The notes under the pieces are model-generated. The model was not told where the DNA came from and made no database searches. It worked only from the letters and a program-made list of their open reading frames with translations. Position numbers and translations under genes: made by a program. From assembly GCA_963965975.1 (NCBI GenBank), contig OZ014413.1:8892101-8956100 (forward strand): a stretch of DNA of 64,000 nucleotides, written 5' to 3'. Below are positions 33,704-45,800 of the stretch, one piece after another. The first letter of the stretch is position 1. The number at the start of each line of letters is the position of its first letter. The stretch is from Xestospongia bergquistia. Its lineage: Eukaryota > Porifera > Demospongiae > Haplosclerida > Petrosiidae.

Positions 33704-36700
33704 ATGAAATGGCTTGTGTTGGTATTCCTCTTTTATTTACTACTGATATGTAGTAAATGTAATAAGGTAATCAATATTACTTCACAAGATCATCTCCTCC
33801 AGTTATACTTGTGTCATCAATATAATTACACTGGTGACACTACTCTTCTCCTCCTGGATACTCTCTACAATATTAGTGGTAATGGGAGTTTGTGTACCAT
33901 TAATACAAACTACTCATTTACCATACAAGGTAATCATTCAATGACTACTATTCAATGTATCTCTTCTAACACTATCCACCCAACTACTGGATTTATCTTC
34001 ACTGGAAGTAGTATTCTCACGCTACAGAGAGTGACATTTATTGATTGTGGTGCTAATCTTACTACACTTGATAAGGAACAACTTGAAATTATTAACTCTA
34101 CCAGTTCTCATGTCTACTTCACACAATATCATGCTGCTGTATTGGTGTTCACTGAGATCAGTCATCTTGTTATGAGAGATGTGAGTATATCCCAATACTA
34201 TGGGTTTGCTATTGTAGTTTTTAACTTACCTAATGGTACTTTGGATTCTATTAATATAAGTGGTTCTCAAGGTATATATATTGAAAAGACAGCACAACAC
34301 AAAAATGGGTACAGTGTTGGTAGTGGAGTGTTGTTAATATATCAAGATTCACTCAAAGCACTCTCCTATACAAGCCAGTATAAGTTAATAATTACAAGCT
34401 CTAACTTTTCTTACAATTTTTACAATGTAGCTAACTCAGGATATTTGTGTGTGACCAAACTCTACAAACTTTATAAACATAAACATTTTAAGAAACCAAT
34501 CATCAATGCTGCAGGACTTACAATATATTACATAGGAGCAAACACGAGTGTTCAAGCTAATATATCACAATGTGCTTTTGCAGGCAATCTAAGTTCTATA
34601 GCTGGAGCAATGCTAGTATTACATTTGGAAACAAAAACACACTCACAGACTATTATTAAGAATTCACAGTTTAATTCAAATGGCAGTGACCGAAAATGTC
34701 ATGGAAGTGATCTCGTGTTATTCTTCAATAAACTTTCCAAATCATTTACTACTAACAAAACGTATCAACCTCTTCAAGTAATTAATGTAAATTTTACAGC
34801 TACAAAAGGAAGAAATCGCAAAGGCAAACAAGAAGGCTTTGTTTATATTGCCATGATGAATGTTAAATATATTCTTATCTATGTCACATTTTCTAATGTT
34901 ACTTTTAACAAAAACAAAGCTCTACTTTCTGGATCTTGTATATTTGCAGCTTCATATCAATCAGAGAGAAATAATATACACATTCAATTGGAATCTATTA
35001 AAGCATACAACAATGGAATATCAAAACAGAATGCTGCATCATCATTTTTACCAGCCAGCCTCTTCAAATTTTTAAATATCAACAGTATCATAATAAAAGG
35101 ATCCTTACTAACCCCCAGCAATTTTTCTTTTAACTATGGTACAGTTATACAGGCAATTCGATCTGATATTACTCTAGAGGGACATATAGTCTTTCACAAC
35201 AATACAGGTATTAATGGAGGTGCTATTATGTTAATAGGAGATAGTCTCATTTATCTCACTCAAGGACTTCGAGCTAACTTTACAAATAACAAAGCTCTAT
35301 CTAGTGGAGGAGCTATATATGATTATAGCAGTCCATTTGACAAGACATATTGTACATTTCAAGTTCATAATACACACTATCATAATATAACAGTGTTGTT
35401 TGAAAACAATAAAGCAACAGTCACTGGTAACTCTGTCTTTTCATCTAAATTATATAACTGCTATATGATATATTATAGTTGGGATAATTCCACAAAGGCA
35501 AGAGAAATTTATAACACCATCTTCACATTTATCCCAAACAATACTTTTCAACTTTCCACTATTCCAGTAAAGTTGACAATATGTAATTCAAACAATTCTA
35601 ACATGCTTGATACATATAATATTTATCCTGGAGAGACAATTAAGTTTTTAATGGCTGCTATTAATGCTGTAAGTAATTACAGTTACTCTATTGTTTCTGT
35701 AGCTGTAGTTAAAAATATAGATACTGGATTTACATCAGATATCAAATGGTACTTGTCAGAGAGACAGAGTACGCAAGTTATAAGAGAAATTGATAACTGT
35801 ACTCTCGTTAATATAACCATACATACCAACGATAGCAGTACACTGAACATACCCAAGTATGGTGCCCTACTATTCACTGTTACTGGTATTACTAATATAA
35901 CAGTTGTTGATATCACTTTAAAATCTTGTCCACCTGGTTTTGAATTAAACTCAAAAACTGGATCATGTATCTGTTTACATTATTTGTCTTCATTAAAAAT
36001 TGATGGCTACACTCCTAATTGTAGTATCAATACTAGAACATTTAACAGACCAACTTTGGCCTCATGGGCTGGCACAATGAATGAAACATCAGGCTTTCTC
36101 TTGTCTTTATATTGTCATCATGAATACTGCAATGGAGATCCTGATCTCACTGTCTTTCATTACAGTAGCAGAGACAAAACAATTAGTATAAGTTCAAAAG
36201 ATTTATCAATTAATTCATCATTGTGTCTTTACAACAGAGAAGGCATTTTATGTGGCAATTGTCCTACAAACTACAGTGTAGTGTTTGGTTCTACAGAATG
36301 TAGACAATGTAGTAACTGGTGGTTGTGGACACTAGTCTTCTATGCCGTAGCTGGTCCTCTCCTTATTTACATGTTATATACTCTCAGACTTACATTAACA
36401 ACTGGTACACTCAATAGTATTATATTCTACATCCAGATAGCAAATACTGCCTTATATGATGTTCTATCTATTAACGCAAAGCAATGTTCTTGGGTTATAA
36501 GATATAGTATGAAAGTAGCCCTGTTTGTAATTTCCATTTTGAATCTGAATCTTGGTTTTCCTCTCTGTTTTTACAATGGAATGACAGAGTTATGGAAAGT
36601 TGGTCTCAGTTTACTATTTCCACTTTATCTCCTGATAATAGTTGTTGTCCTCATTATTCTCAGTCATTTTTCTCTAAAGCTTTCTAACAAAATAGCGCAC

Positions 36701-37552
36701 TCATCAATCCAAGTACTAGTTACTGTTGTACACCTTTCTTTCACAAAATTACTACTAGCACTCTCTGATGTCTTCACACCTGACAATTTATACAACAGTA
36801 CTATGAATAAACCAATAAATGTATGGTACAATGATGGTAATATAAAATATGGAGAAGGGGACCACTTTGTTTTAATGATAATAACATCAGTGATAGTTGG
36901 TATCTTTCTAATACCTTACATGTTAATAATTCTAACTGGTCGTCTATTAATGAACTCTAACAAGATAAGAGAATATCTTCGACCAATATATGAAGCTATC
37001 CATGCTCCTTATAAATATAACAAACAATATTGGTTTACTGCTAGACAACTTTTACTAATTCTTTCATCCGTTGTTTACACAATATATCGAGGAAGTAACA
37101 TGACCAAGTTTTTATTCGTTTATTCTATCATTCTTCCTGTTTACATGTTGTTTGTGACTTTTCAAGCTTATCTAAAGCCATTTAAAAACAAGTTCATAAA
37201 TATCTTGGATCTTTCTGTCATGATCAACTACGGTACTATACTGTGTACTAATTGGTACTTCATTGGAAGAAAAACATACTATTGCACTATAGGAGTTCTT
37301 GATGCCACATTAGTACATGTACTTATGTTTACTTTCTCTGTAGTTGTGTTCTATCATATAGTGTTAGTTACTGGACAACAAGCTCGTTTTATAGGGTACA
37401 TCAATGTTGTTCAAAACTCACTCAAGAAAATGACCCAATGTCTTAAAAAGAATTCACAACCAGTAAGACATCGTAGACATTTTAGAGAACTGGACTACTC
37501 ATTTTTTGATGACAAGTACTCTGAATATCGTGAGCCTCTCTTAAGTCCATAA
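33704..37552 (+). CDS. Large single-exon multipass receptor-like protein, array copy (type I, subfamily b)
   Basis: 1282 residues, intact. The signal peptide is MKWLVLVFLFYLLLICSKC. The ectodomain has a longer variable loop (GSQGIYIEKTAQHKNGYSVGSG), INGGAI and SSGGAI turns and many N-glycosylation sites. The Cys-rich zone is of subfamily b: CHHEYCNGDP, EGILCGNCPTNYSVVFG, ECRQCSNWW. Membrane segments follow, with ILSSVVYTIYRGSNMTKFLF between segments 7 and 8, a sequence shared with the copies at 47687 and 55898. The tail contains a basic run (PVRHRRHFREL) and ends SEYREPLLSP. AATAAA is at 37749, and RNF212B-like fragment exons follow on the opposite strand from 37854. Confidence 0.93.
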   Translation: MKWLVLVFLFYLLLICSKCNKVINITSQDHLLQLYLCHQYNYTGDTTLLLLDTLYNISGNGSLCTINTNYSFTIQGNHSMTTIQCISSNTIHPTTGFIFTGSSILTLQRVTFIDCGANLTTLDKEQLEIINSTSSHVYFTQYHAAVLVFTEISHLVMRDVSISQYYGFAIVVFNLPNGTLDSINISGSQGIYIEKTAQHKNGYSVGSGVLLIYQDSLKALSYTSQYKLIITSSNFSYNFYNVANSGYLCVTKLYKLYKHKHFKKPIINAAGLTIYYIGANTSVQANISQCAFAGNLSSIAGAMLVLHLETKTHSQTIIKNSQFNSNGSDRKCHGSDLVLFFNKLSKSFTTNKTYQPLQVINVNFTATKGRNRKGKQEGFVYIAMMNVKYILIYVTFSNVTFNKNKALLSGSCIFAASYQSERNNIHIQLESIKAYNNGISKQNAASSFLPASLFKFLNINSIIIKGSLLTPSNFSFNYGTVIQAIRSDITLEGHIVFHNNTGINGGAIMLIGDSLIYLTQGLRANFTNNKALSSGGAIYDYSSPFDKTYCTFQVHNTHYHNITVLFENNKATVTGNSVFSSKLYNCYMIYYSWDNSTKAREIYNTIFTFIPNNTFQLSTIPVKLTICNSNNSNMLDTYNIYPGETIKFLMAAINAVSNYSYSIVSVAVVKNIDTGFTSDIKWYLSERQSTQVIREIDNCTLVNITIHTNDSSTLNIPKYGALLFTVTGITNITVVDITLKSCPPGFELNSKTGSCICLHYLSSLKIDGYTPNCSINTRTFNRPTLASWAGTMNETSGFLLSLYCHHEYCNGDPDLTVFHYSSRDKTISISSKDLSINSSLCLYNREGILCGNCPTNYSVVFGSTECRQCSNWWLWTLVFYAVAGPLLIYMLYTLRLTLTTGTLNSIIFYIQIANTALYDVLSINAKQCSWVIRYSMKVALFVISILNLNLGFPLCFYNGMTELWKVGLSLLFPLYLLIIVVVLIILSHFSLKLSNKIAHSSIQVLVTVVHLSFTKLLLALSDVFTPDNLYNSTMNKPINVWYNDGNIKYGEGDHFVLMIITSVIVGIFLIPYMLIILTGRLLMNSNKIREYLRPIYEAIHAPYKYNKQYWFTARQLLLILSSVVYTIYRGSNMTKFLFVYSIILPVYMLFVTFQAYLKPFKNKFINILDLSVMINYGTILCTNWYFIGRKTYYCTIGVLDATLVHVLMFTFSVVVFYHIVLVTGQQARFIGYINVVQNSLKKMTQCLKKNSQPVRHRRHFRELDYSFFDDKYSEYREPLLSP

Positions 37553-37748
37553 TTATTATATTAATTCTTTATTATTGTTTGTATTTGTTGTTTGTTGCTA
37601 GTTTCAGAATTATTTTAGGTAAAAATATATTTACAATATCACAGAGTTTAATTTAAAAGAATATCTCAACAATTACCCTAAAAGTTCATTATTATATGTA
37701 GTAGAGTACTTAGAATTTAGTTGACATTCAATTATTATAATATTTTGA

Positions 37749-37754
37749 AATAAA
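37749..37754 (+). terminator. Polyadenylation signal AATAAA for the gene at 33704
   Basis: It lies 197 bases after the stop, in the conserved context AATAAAGTTTGAATTTA that also follows the genes at 47687 and 55898 at the same distance. Confidence 0.65.
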
Positions 37755-37853
37755 GTTTGAATTTATTTTTAAAAATTGTATATAATATGTTCACTTTTTA
37801 TTACAAATAAGTTTTTGGACAAACATTTGTATAATATTACTGTAATATATTGT

Positions 37854-38870
37854 TTAATAAAATATAGGTCTATTAAAGCCAGTTGGTATAGCTGTTGGTG
37901 ATATCAATATTTTATTTGCTGCAATACTTGAGTGATGAGGGATAAAAGGGTGTGGTACAAATAGAATAGAGGGCACACCTCTTATCATACTAGCTGGATT
38001 TGTGACACTAACTTGATTTGTAGATCTTGGATAGCTAAAATCAAAACAAGACAGCATTATAATGTCAGTTAATTATTAGTAAATTATAACATTTCAGTCA
38101 TAGTGTATTACAAATTGTATAGATATTATAATAACAGTTTTATTTTATATACACTACAATGTACTACTAACAATAATTTATGGTTAAAAATAAAGTCTGT
38201 TATTACTTTTATTAACAATGTATTATATATTATATCAATTCATTTTTTTACGTTATATTGATGATGTTTACCTAGTTAGTTGTAATGAAAGAGGTGACTT
38301 TAAATGTCCCATAGATAATGGCTGTCTATAATAAGCTATTACCTATGGGACTATCAGAGTCATGACCAATAGTAGTCAAATAAAATTTATTTATATCACT
38401 GTACTGTAGTTAATAAATTAATATAATCAATTTGATTATATAGTTAATTAAAGTGTAATTACTATAATATTTATAAAAATAAATTATATAATATATCCTT
38501 AATCCCTTACTTGAGCGCTGTTAGGAGTTTTTAATGTTTTTATTGTTGGAGAAGTACTATACCAAGCAAATGTTTTCCATTGATAATTCTATTCTTAATA
38601 TTTGATGTTGGTGTAATACTTCCAGCAGATTTAGGTCTTTTGGCTAATAACACTGGAGAAGCACCTAAAATTTTCTAGAGTAAAGTCTAATATTAAAGTT
38701 TATCATTAACTTATCAGTAAACATGGTGTATTTAATATTTTAATGAGAAATTGGAAAGGAAATGTATCAATTTATATTAAAGCATCAAATAGTGCTACTG
38801 ATAGATAAGTGATAAATTAGTTTTAAATAGATTAGATTTTCATCATTTAATGTTATTATTAAAATTTTCT
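37854..38870 (-). pseudogene. RNF212B-like 3' fragment A
   Basis: Terminal exon copy at 37854-38032 ([20 protein letters not shown]... type); the original TAG is changed so the frame runs one codon further to a TAA. A copy of exon 11 ([16 protein letters not shown] type) is at about 38275-38331. At 38511-38685 there is a copy of the Ser/Thr/Pro-rich exon 7 with two internal deletions. Intron 6 sequence continues to about 38870. The RING exons are absent, so this cannot encode a working protein. Confidence 0.82.
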
Positions 38871-39029
38871 TTATGAATACAAGTATTAAATCACTTCTTA
38901 TATACATATCTTAATACTTTTATTTTTTGAATTGACTACGTTTTTACACCAAAGAATGTTGCCATCCCTACATAGGCATCACTACCGTGTGCCTGATAAA
39001 TTACTTTATTGCAAAGCAAACATAAATAC

Positions 39030-39370
39030 TTGATATTATCTTTGTGTATATATTAACTTTTACTTTCTCTGTAGTTGGGTTCTATCATATAGTGTTAGTT
39101 ACTGGACAATAACCTCGTTTTATAGGTTACATCAATGTTGTTCAATACTCAATAGAGAAAATGACCGAATGTTTTAATAAGAACTTATAGCTAATGTTAC
39201 TTGAGCCAATTTCAGAATTAAATGACATGTCTGTGATAACCACAAAAATGATGTATTACTGTATAAAATAAATTTCATTTATCACATTTGTATATATACT
39301 GATGTTTTTGTCTGTACATAGATGTGTTCTACCATATAGTGTTAGTCACTGGACAACAAGTATTAGTTAA
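39030..39370 (+). pseudogene. Two gene-end remnants of the receptor family
   Basis: 39050-39190 is a last membrane segment and tail start with a stop (GTTACTGGACAATAACCTCG). 39290-39365 is a second, shorter remnant (GTGTTAGTCACTGGACAACA). The same pair in the same order occurs at 54350-54675. Confidence 0.65.
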
Positions 39371-39494
39371 TAATAATTATTATTGGGTTATGGTAACATG
39401 TAATTAATGCTACAGATCAACATTATATTACTGAAAGTATGAAATAGGTAACTCTTGCTGTCACAAGCTTGTTTTCAAAATATCATCAATGAGA

Positions 39495-40461
39495 TTTGAA
39501 CTGTTTTACTTTCAGTTCTAAATCTTGGACTTGGATTTCCTCTATGTTTTTATAACAGGATGACAGAGTTATGGAAAGCTTGTTTCAGTTTACTATTCCC
39601 ACTCTATGTCTTGACAATAGTTGTTGTCCTCATTATCTTCAGTTGTTTTTCTCTAAGGTCTTTTAACTGAATAGCTCACTCCTCATTTCAAGTACTGGTT
39701 ACTGTTGTACACCTCTCCTTTGGAAGACTATTGAGTGCAAGTATAAATGTCTTTACACCAGCTAAAGTCTTTACTTCAGAACAATTGTATCATGTATGGT
39801 ATTGGGATGGTCTGTTGACTATAGTAGTAATCACATCATTCTTTCTTCTCTTTTTACTCTATGTTCTCCTTCTATCCTTTTTTGCTAAGCCTCTCAGATA
39901 TGCCAATAAATACATGAGACCATACTTGAAGCTATCCATGATCCATATAAAAATGGTAAGCAGTACTGGTTTGTAGCTCGCCTTTTACTTCTCATTATGA
40001 TGTACACACTGTACAGTGTTGAACCTTATGATCAAGTTATCTACATAATTATTGCTTCAATATTGTTCTTTGTTATAATTGGTCAGGCTATGTTCAGACC
40101 TTATAAGAGTAACTTTATTAACCTGTTAGACTGTTGGCTTCTTTTCAATCTTGCTTTTGTATACATCACAACATGGTATTGTGGATATATGGAGGTAACA
40201 CTCTATAATATGGTAGCTGTCTTCCTATTCTTCATAACATTCTTCATGGTACTTCTCTATCATATCCTGTTTATTACAAAAAAAGTGGAGAAAGTAGAAA
40301 GAAAAGTAAATGACATTTGTACAAATATTAATCAATATTTCTCACGTTTTAAACGTAATTATGGTTTTCAAAGACGACATCGTTTACCATTACAAGATGC
40401 TAATGATTCCTTCTATGATTCATGTGATAACTATAGAGAACCAATGTTGAGTCTTAGCTAG
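39495..40461 (+). pseudogene. Type II membrane-domain fragment
   Basis: It starts inside membrane segment 3 (LLSVLNLGLGFPLCFY region) and runs to the tail NYREPMLSLS. Stops and frameshifts occur near 39667 (TGA), 39815 and 39940. The last 154 residues (39997-40461) are open and close to the gene at 24352, including RPYKSNFINLLDCW and RKVNDICTNINQYFSRFKRN. With no signal peptide or ectodomain it is a fragment. Its left junction (ATATCATCAATGAGAT) is the same as in the fragment at 54795. Confidence 0.82.
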
Positions 40462-40689
40462 TAAAGTCCCTTTTATTTACTGTAGAACAGTTTATATTGT
40501 GTATAAACTATGAATATATTTAGTTATACTACTTTAATTTGATTGCAAACATATAAATAGTTATTGTTTTGTGATTTTTTAAAATTAAATTTGTAAATAA
40601 TGAAAAACTGTAATTCCCACATCTATGCATATCTTAATTCATGCTCTAAAATTAGGTAAGATTGAAATACAGTCAATGTTGGTTAATTA
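40462..40689. other. Type II 3' flank copy
   Basis: It is nearly identical to 28144-28337 up to about 40650, including a diverged copy of the 46-base repeat. It then joins a type I fragment. No gene is seen. Confidence 0.7.
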
Positions 40690-41030
40690 GCACTCTTTGA
40701 TATCTTCACACCTGTCCAATTATACAGCAGCATTATCAATAGATTAATAAAAGTTTGGTACAATGATGGCAGTGTTATATATGGGGAAGGTGAACATTTG
40801 GTGTTAATGATAGTATTATCAGTGATAGTTGGTATCTTTCTAATACCTTACATGTTAATAATTCTAACTGGTCGTCTATTAATGAAATCTAACAAGATAA
40901 GAGAATATCTTCGACCAATATATGAAGCTATCCATGCTCCTTATAAATACAACAAACAATATTGGTTTACTGCTAGACAACTACTGTTGATTTTTGTATA
41001 CATTATGTATATTACCTATCATGATAATAC
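40690..41030 (+). pseudogene. Type I membrane segments 5-7 fragment
   Basis: It matches the region from the end of segment 5 (DIFTPVQLYSS) through YGEGEHLVLMIV, NKIREYLRPIYEAIHAPY and the start of segment 7 (LLLIFVYIMYITY). At about 41030 coding sequence stops and 3'-flank sequence begins (GTGTCTGCAGCAAATATAAT, similar to 31166 onward), so the last three membrane segments have been deleted. Confidence 0.8.
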
Positions 41031-42838
41031 AAGTGTCTGCAGCAAATATAATTTTAATATTTTCTTTCTCACTTAATTATTTCATGTACTTTTATCTCTT
41101 GTCTTAAAGTCACTTGATTAGTTGATAAGTCGAAATAATCAAATTAACAGAATTTATTAGGTGACATGATGTCTTGTTACTATGTTAGTAGTCAGTTGAA
41201 TGAGATTGTAAACCAAACCACAATTAGTACTCTTCACATCAACTGTGTTGACTCATTTGTAATATATGACAAAATGAAAGTGAAACTTGTGACATGTGAT
41301 TGTTCTAGAGTTACGAATACAGATACCTCTAAGTTAATAATTGTTTTTAAAACTCTTTATATTTGTAAATACCATTCATATATGCATCTCTTATTTTGTA
41401 AAACATGAGAAATGTTTACATTTTTAAATCGATTGTTTTCATCCCAAAGAAATGTAATAATGTCGTTTTTCATTGTAAACAAATAAGTCACTAAAAATGT
41501 TGAATGATATATATACCAATAATATGTTTGCTGTTTTCTTAAAGAACACGAGAAGAACTTGTGGCAAACATTTTGATATATTTCCATATCAGTAGTAGTG
41601 AAATATAACTACCAATATATGCATCTTCACTTCATATTGTCAATGAGTACAAGTAAGTTACTTGATTTACATACCATGAATTAAATCTATTTTCTTCAGC
41701 CTATGTCATTGCTGCTCAATACTTAATAAAGAAAAAGACCTAGTGTTTTTTAAGAACTTATAGACAATGTCACATGAGTCAATTTAAGAATTGAAAGTCG
41801 TACATATATTAGTCAAAAAATGATGTACTGAAATTAAAGCCAAACAATGGCACACAGCTGTAAATTATTAGTTATCAAATCTTAAATGTTGTAGCTATGT
41901 ATAAACAATATAGCAACAACTTAATAACAACTCAAAACTAATAAGATGTTTTACTGAAAGTGTGAAATGTATATATATTTTGCAGTCAAAATTACTTGTT
42001 TTCAAGATTTTATCTATAATATATATTGGTATTTATTGTTTAGGTAAACATATTCTATATTTTACAAAACCTAATTATTAATTAGTAAAAATAAGACAAT
42101 GTTATTTGTGTGACAAGTGAAAGTAAACAAATAGAATTTAGAGTTTCAAGTTCCTTTTATGTTCACTGACACAACATAAGGTAATATATGTTGGTAGTTA
42201 TACAGATAGATAAATGGTTAATATTGTGTTCATTATAAAACAGTAAGAAATATTGATTTACTGTTTAACTTCTTTTACAGATTCTTATGTACATATGTTT
42301 TAACATATATAAAGTGAAAAAATGTTAAAGAAAGTCATAAACATCTTGAATCTTTACATCATGATAACTATGGCAATCTACTGCATGTGTCCTAATTGGA
42401 ACTTAATCAATATGGATACCAGGTAGTAACATTTGATATCACATTTGCACATATATACTGATGTTCTTTTCTGTACATGGTTGTGCTCTATAGTGTTAGT
42501 TACTGGACAACAAGCATTAGTTATCAAATAATATTGGGTTATGGTAACATGTATTAAATGCTACATATCACAATTATCTTAATAACACCTCAATTGTAAT
42601 CAGACACTTACTGTAAGTGTGAAATAGGTAAGTTTAGATTTTTTTGTTTTAAGTTTTGCAATCACTATTACATGGTTTTCTAAAACTTCATTTAATCAAG
42701 CACAGTATTTACAAAACTTAAAGCAAAAATGTAAACAATAACATGTTGTGTAGCAAATAAAAATAAATAGATTAACCTAATAGAAGCTCATAGTATCAAG
42801 TAAATTTTCATAGATAGAGTAGACTAGATCCTAGCAAC
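41031..42838. other. Long intergenic stretch with 3'-flank and upstream blocks and a gene-end remnant
   Basis: 3'-flank block at about 41150-41370; a possible tail remnant near 41700-41770; an upstream block at 41870-42130 with GTAAACA at 42124-42130; a fragment of the last two membrane segments at 42310-42520 with stops; a second upstream block at 42530-42720; and the leader block ending at the ATG of the next copy. No intact gene. Confidence 0.6.
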
Positions 42839-45800
42839 ATGAAGTGGCTATTGTTGGTACTCCTCTTTCACTTACTACTGATATGTAGTAAATGTAATAA
42901 GGTAATCAATATTGCTTCACAAGATCATCTCCAGTTATACTTGTGTCATCATTATAATTACACTGGTGACACTACTCTTCTCCTCCTGGATACTCTCTAC
43001 AATATTAGTGGTAATGGGAGTTTGTGTACCATTAATACCAACTACTCACTTACCATACAAGGTAACCACTCAATGGCTACTATTCAATGTAACTCTTCCA
43101 CTGACCACCTAACTATTGGATTTGCCTTTACTGGAAGTAGTAATCTGACTCTACAAAGAGTGAAATTTACTGGTTGTGGTGCTAACCTTATTAAACTTGA
43201 TAAGGAACAACTTGAAATTATTAACTCTACTAGTTCTCGTGTCTTCTTCACACAATATCATGCTGCTGTACTGGTGTTTACTGAGATTAGTTATCTTGCT
43301 ATGAGAGATGTGAATATATCCCAGTACTATGGGTTTGCTATTATAGCTGTTAACTTACCTAATTGTAGTTTGGATTCTATTAATGTAACTATGTCTCAAG
43401 GTATTGAAAAGGCTGCACAGCAGAAAAATAGTTATAGTGTTGGTAGTGGAGTGTTGTTAATGTATCAAGATTCACCCAAAGCCTATACAAGCCAATATAA
43501 GTTAAGAATTACAAGTTCTATTTTTTCATTTAATTTTGATTATGTAGCTAATTCAGGATATATGTGTGTTACAGATGTCTACATTTTCAAAAACAAATAT
43601 TCTAAGAAACCAGTCATCAATGCTGCAGGACTTACAATATATTACATAGGAGCAAACATCAATGTTCAAGTTCATATTCTACAATGTACTTTTGCAAACA
43701 ATGCAGGTTCTATAGCTTGAGCAATGCTGCTATTACATTTGGAATTACAAACACATTCAGGGACTGTTATTAAAAATTCAAAGTTTGACACAAATGGCAG
43801 TGATCGAAAATGTCATGGAAGTGGTCTGGTGTTATTTTTTGATACACTTTCCCATTCATCTACTAATAAAATATACCAACCTCTCCAAATAATTAATGTA
43901 AATTTTACATTTTCATTTGGAAGTATTTTAAGAGATAAACAAGAAGGTGTTGTTTATATTGCCATGATGAATGTTAAAAAAATTCCTATCTGTATCACAT
44001 TTTCTAATGTTATTTTTAAGAAAAACAAAGGTCTAATTTCTGGATCTTGTATATTTGCAGTTTCATATCCATCAGAGAGAAATAACATATCTTTTGTGTT
44101 GGAATTTATTAAAGCATACAACAATGGAATATCAAAACATGATATTGGATCATCATTTTTACCAGCCAGTCTCTTCAAATTTTTAGATATTAACAATATC
44201 ATAATAAAAGGTTTCTTAAAAAAACCCAGCAATTTTTCTTTTAACTATGGTACAGTTATACGGGCAATTCGATCTGATATTACTCTAGAGGGACATATAA
44301 TCTTTCACAACAATACAGGTATTAATGGAGGTGCTATTATGTTAACAGGAGATAGTGTCATTTATCTCACTCGAGGACTTCAAGCTAATTTTACAAATAA
44401 CAAAGCTCTATCTAGTGGAGGAGCTATATATGATCATAGCAGTCCATTTGACAAGATACATTGTATATTTCAAGTTAACACTACACAATATGATGATATA
44501 GCGGTGTTATTTGAAAACAATAAAGCAACAGTCACTGGTAACTCTGTCTTTTCATCTAAATTATATAACTGTTATATGAACAATTATAGTTGGGTTAATT
44601 CCACAAAAGCAGCAGAAATTTATAACACGATCTTCACATTTATACCAAATAATACTTTTCAACTTTCTACTACTCCAGTAAAGTTGACAATATGTTACTC
44701 TAATATACTCAATACATATGATGCTTATCCTGGAGAGACAGTTAGTTTTTCAATAGCTGCTATTAATGCTGTAGGTAATTACAGTTACTCCATTGTTTCT
44801 GTAGCTATAGTCAGGAATATAGAAACTGGGTTTACATCAGATATTAACTGGTACTTGTCAGAGAGACAGAGTACACAAGTTATAAGAGAAACTGATAACT
44901 GTACTCTCATTAATATAACTATACATACCAATGATAATAGTACATTGGATATACTCAAGTATGGTGCTCTCCTATTCACTGTTCCTGGTATTACTAATAT
45001 AACAGTTGTTGATATCACTTTAAAATCTTGTCCACCTGGTTTTGAATTCAACTCAAAAAGTGGATCGTGTATCTGTTCACATTTTTTGTTTTCGTTAAAT
45101 ATTGATGGCTACACTCCTAATTGTAGTATTAATACTAGAACATTTAACAGACCAACTTTTACTTCATGGGCTGGTACAGCGAATACAGTGAATGAAACAT
45201 CAGGTTTTCTCTTGTCTTTATATTGCCATCATGAATACTGCAATGGAGATCCTGATCTCACTGTCTTACGTTACAACAATAAAGACAAAATATTTGAAAT
45301 ATTTTCTAAAGATTTGTTAATTAATTCATCATTGTGTCTTTATAACAGAGAAGGCATTTTATGTGGCAATTGTTCTACAAACTACAGTATAGTGTTTGGT
45401 TCTACAGAATGTAGACAATGTAGTAACTGGTGGTTGTGGACATTAGTCTTTTATGCAGTAGCTGGTCCCCTCCTTATTTACCTGTTATATACTCTCAGAC
45501 TTACATTAACAACTGGTACACTCAATGGGATTATTTTCTACATCCAGATAGCAAATGCTGGCTTATATGATGTTCTTTCTATTAATGCAAGGCAATGTTC
45601 TTGGGTTGTAAAGTATAGTATGAAATTAGCACTGTTTGTAATTTCTATTTTGAATCTGAATCTTGGTTTTCCTCTATGCTTTTACAATGGAATGACAGAG
45701 TTATGGAAAGCTGGTCTCAGTGTACTATTTCCACTCTATCTTCTGACAATAGTTGTTGTCATTATTATCTTGAGCCGTCATTCTGTAAGGCTTTCTAACA

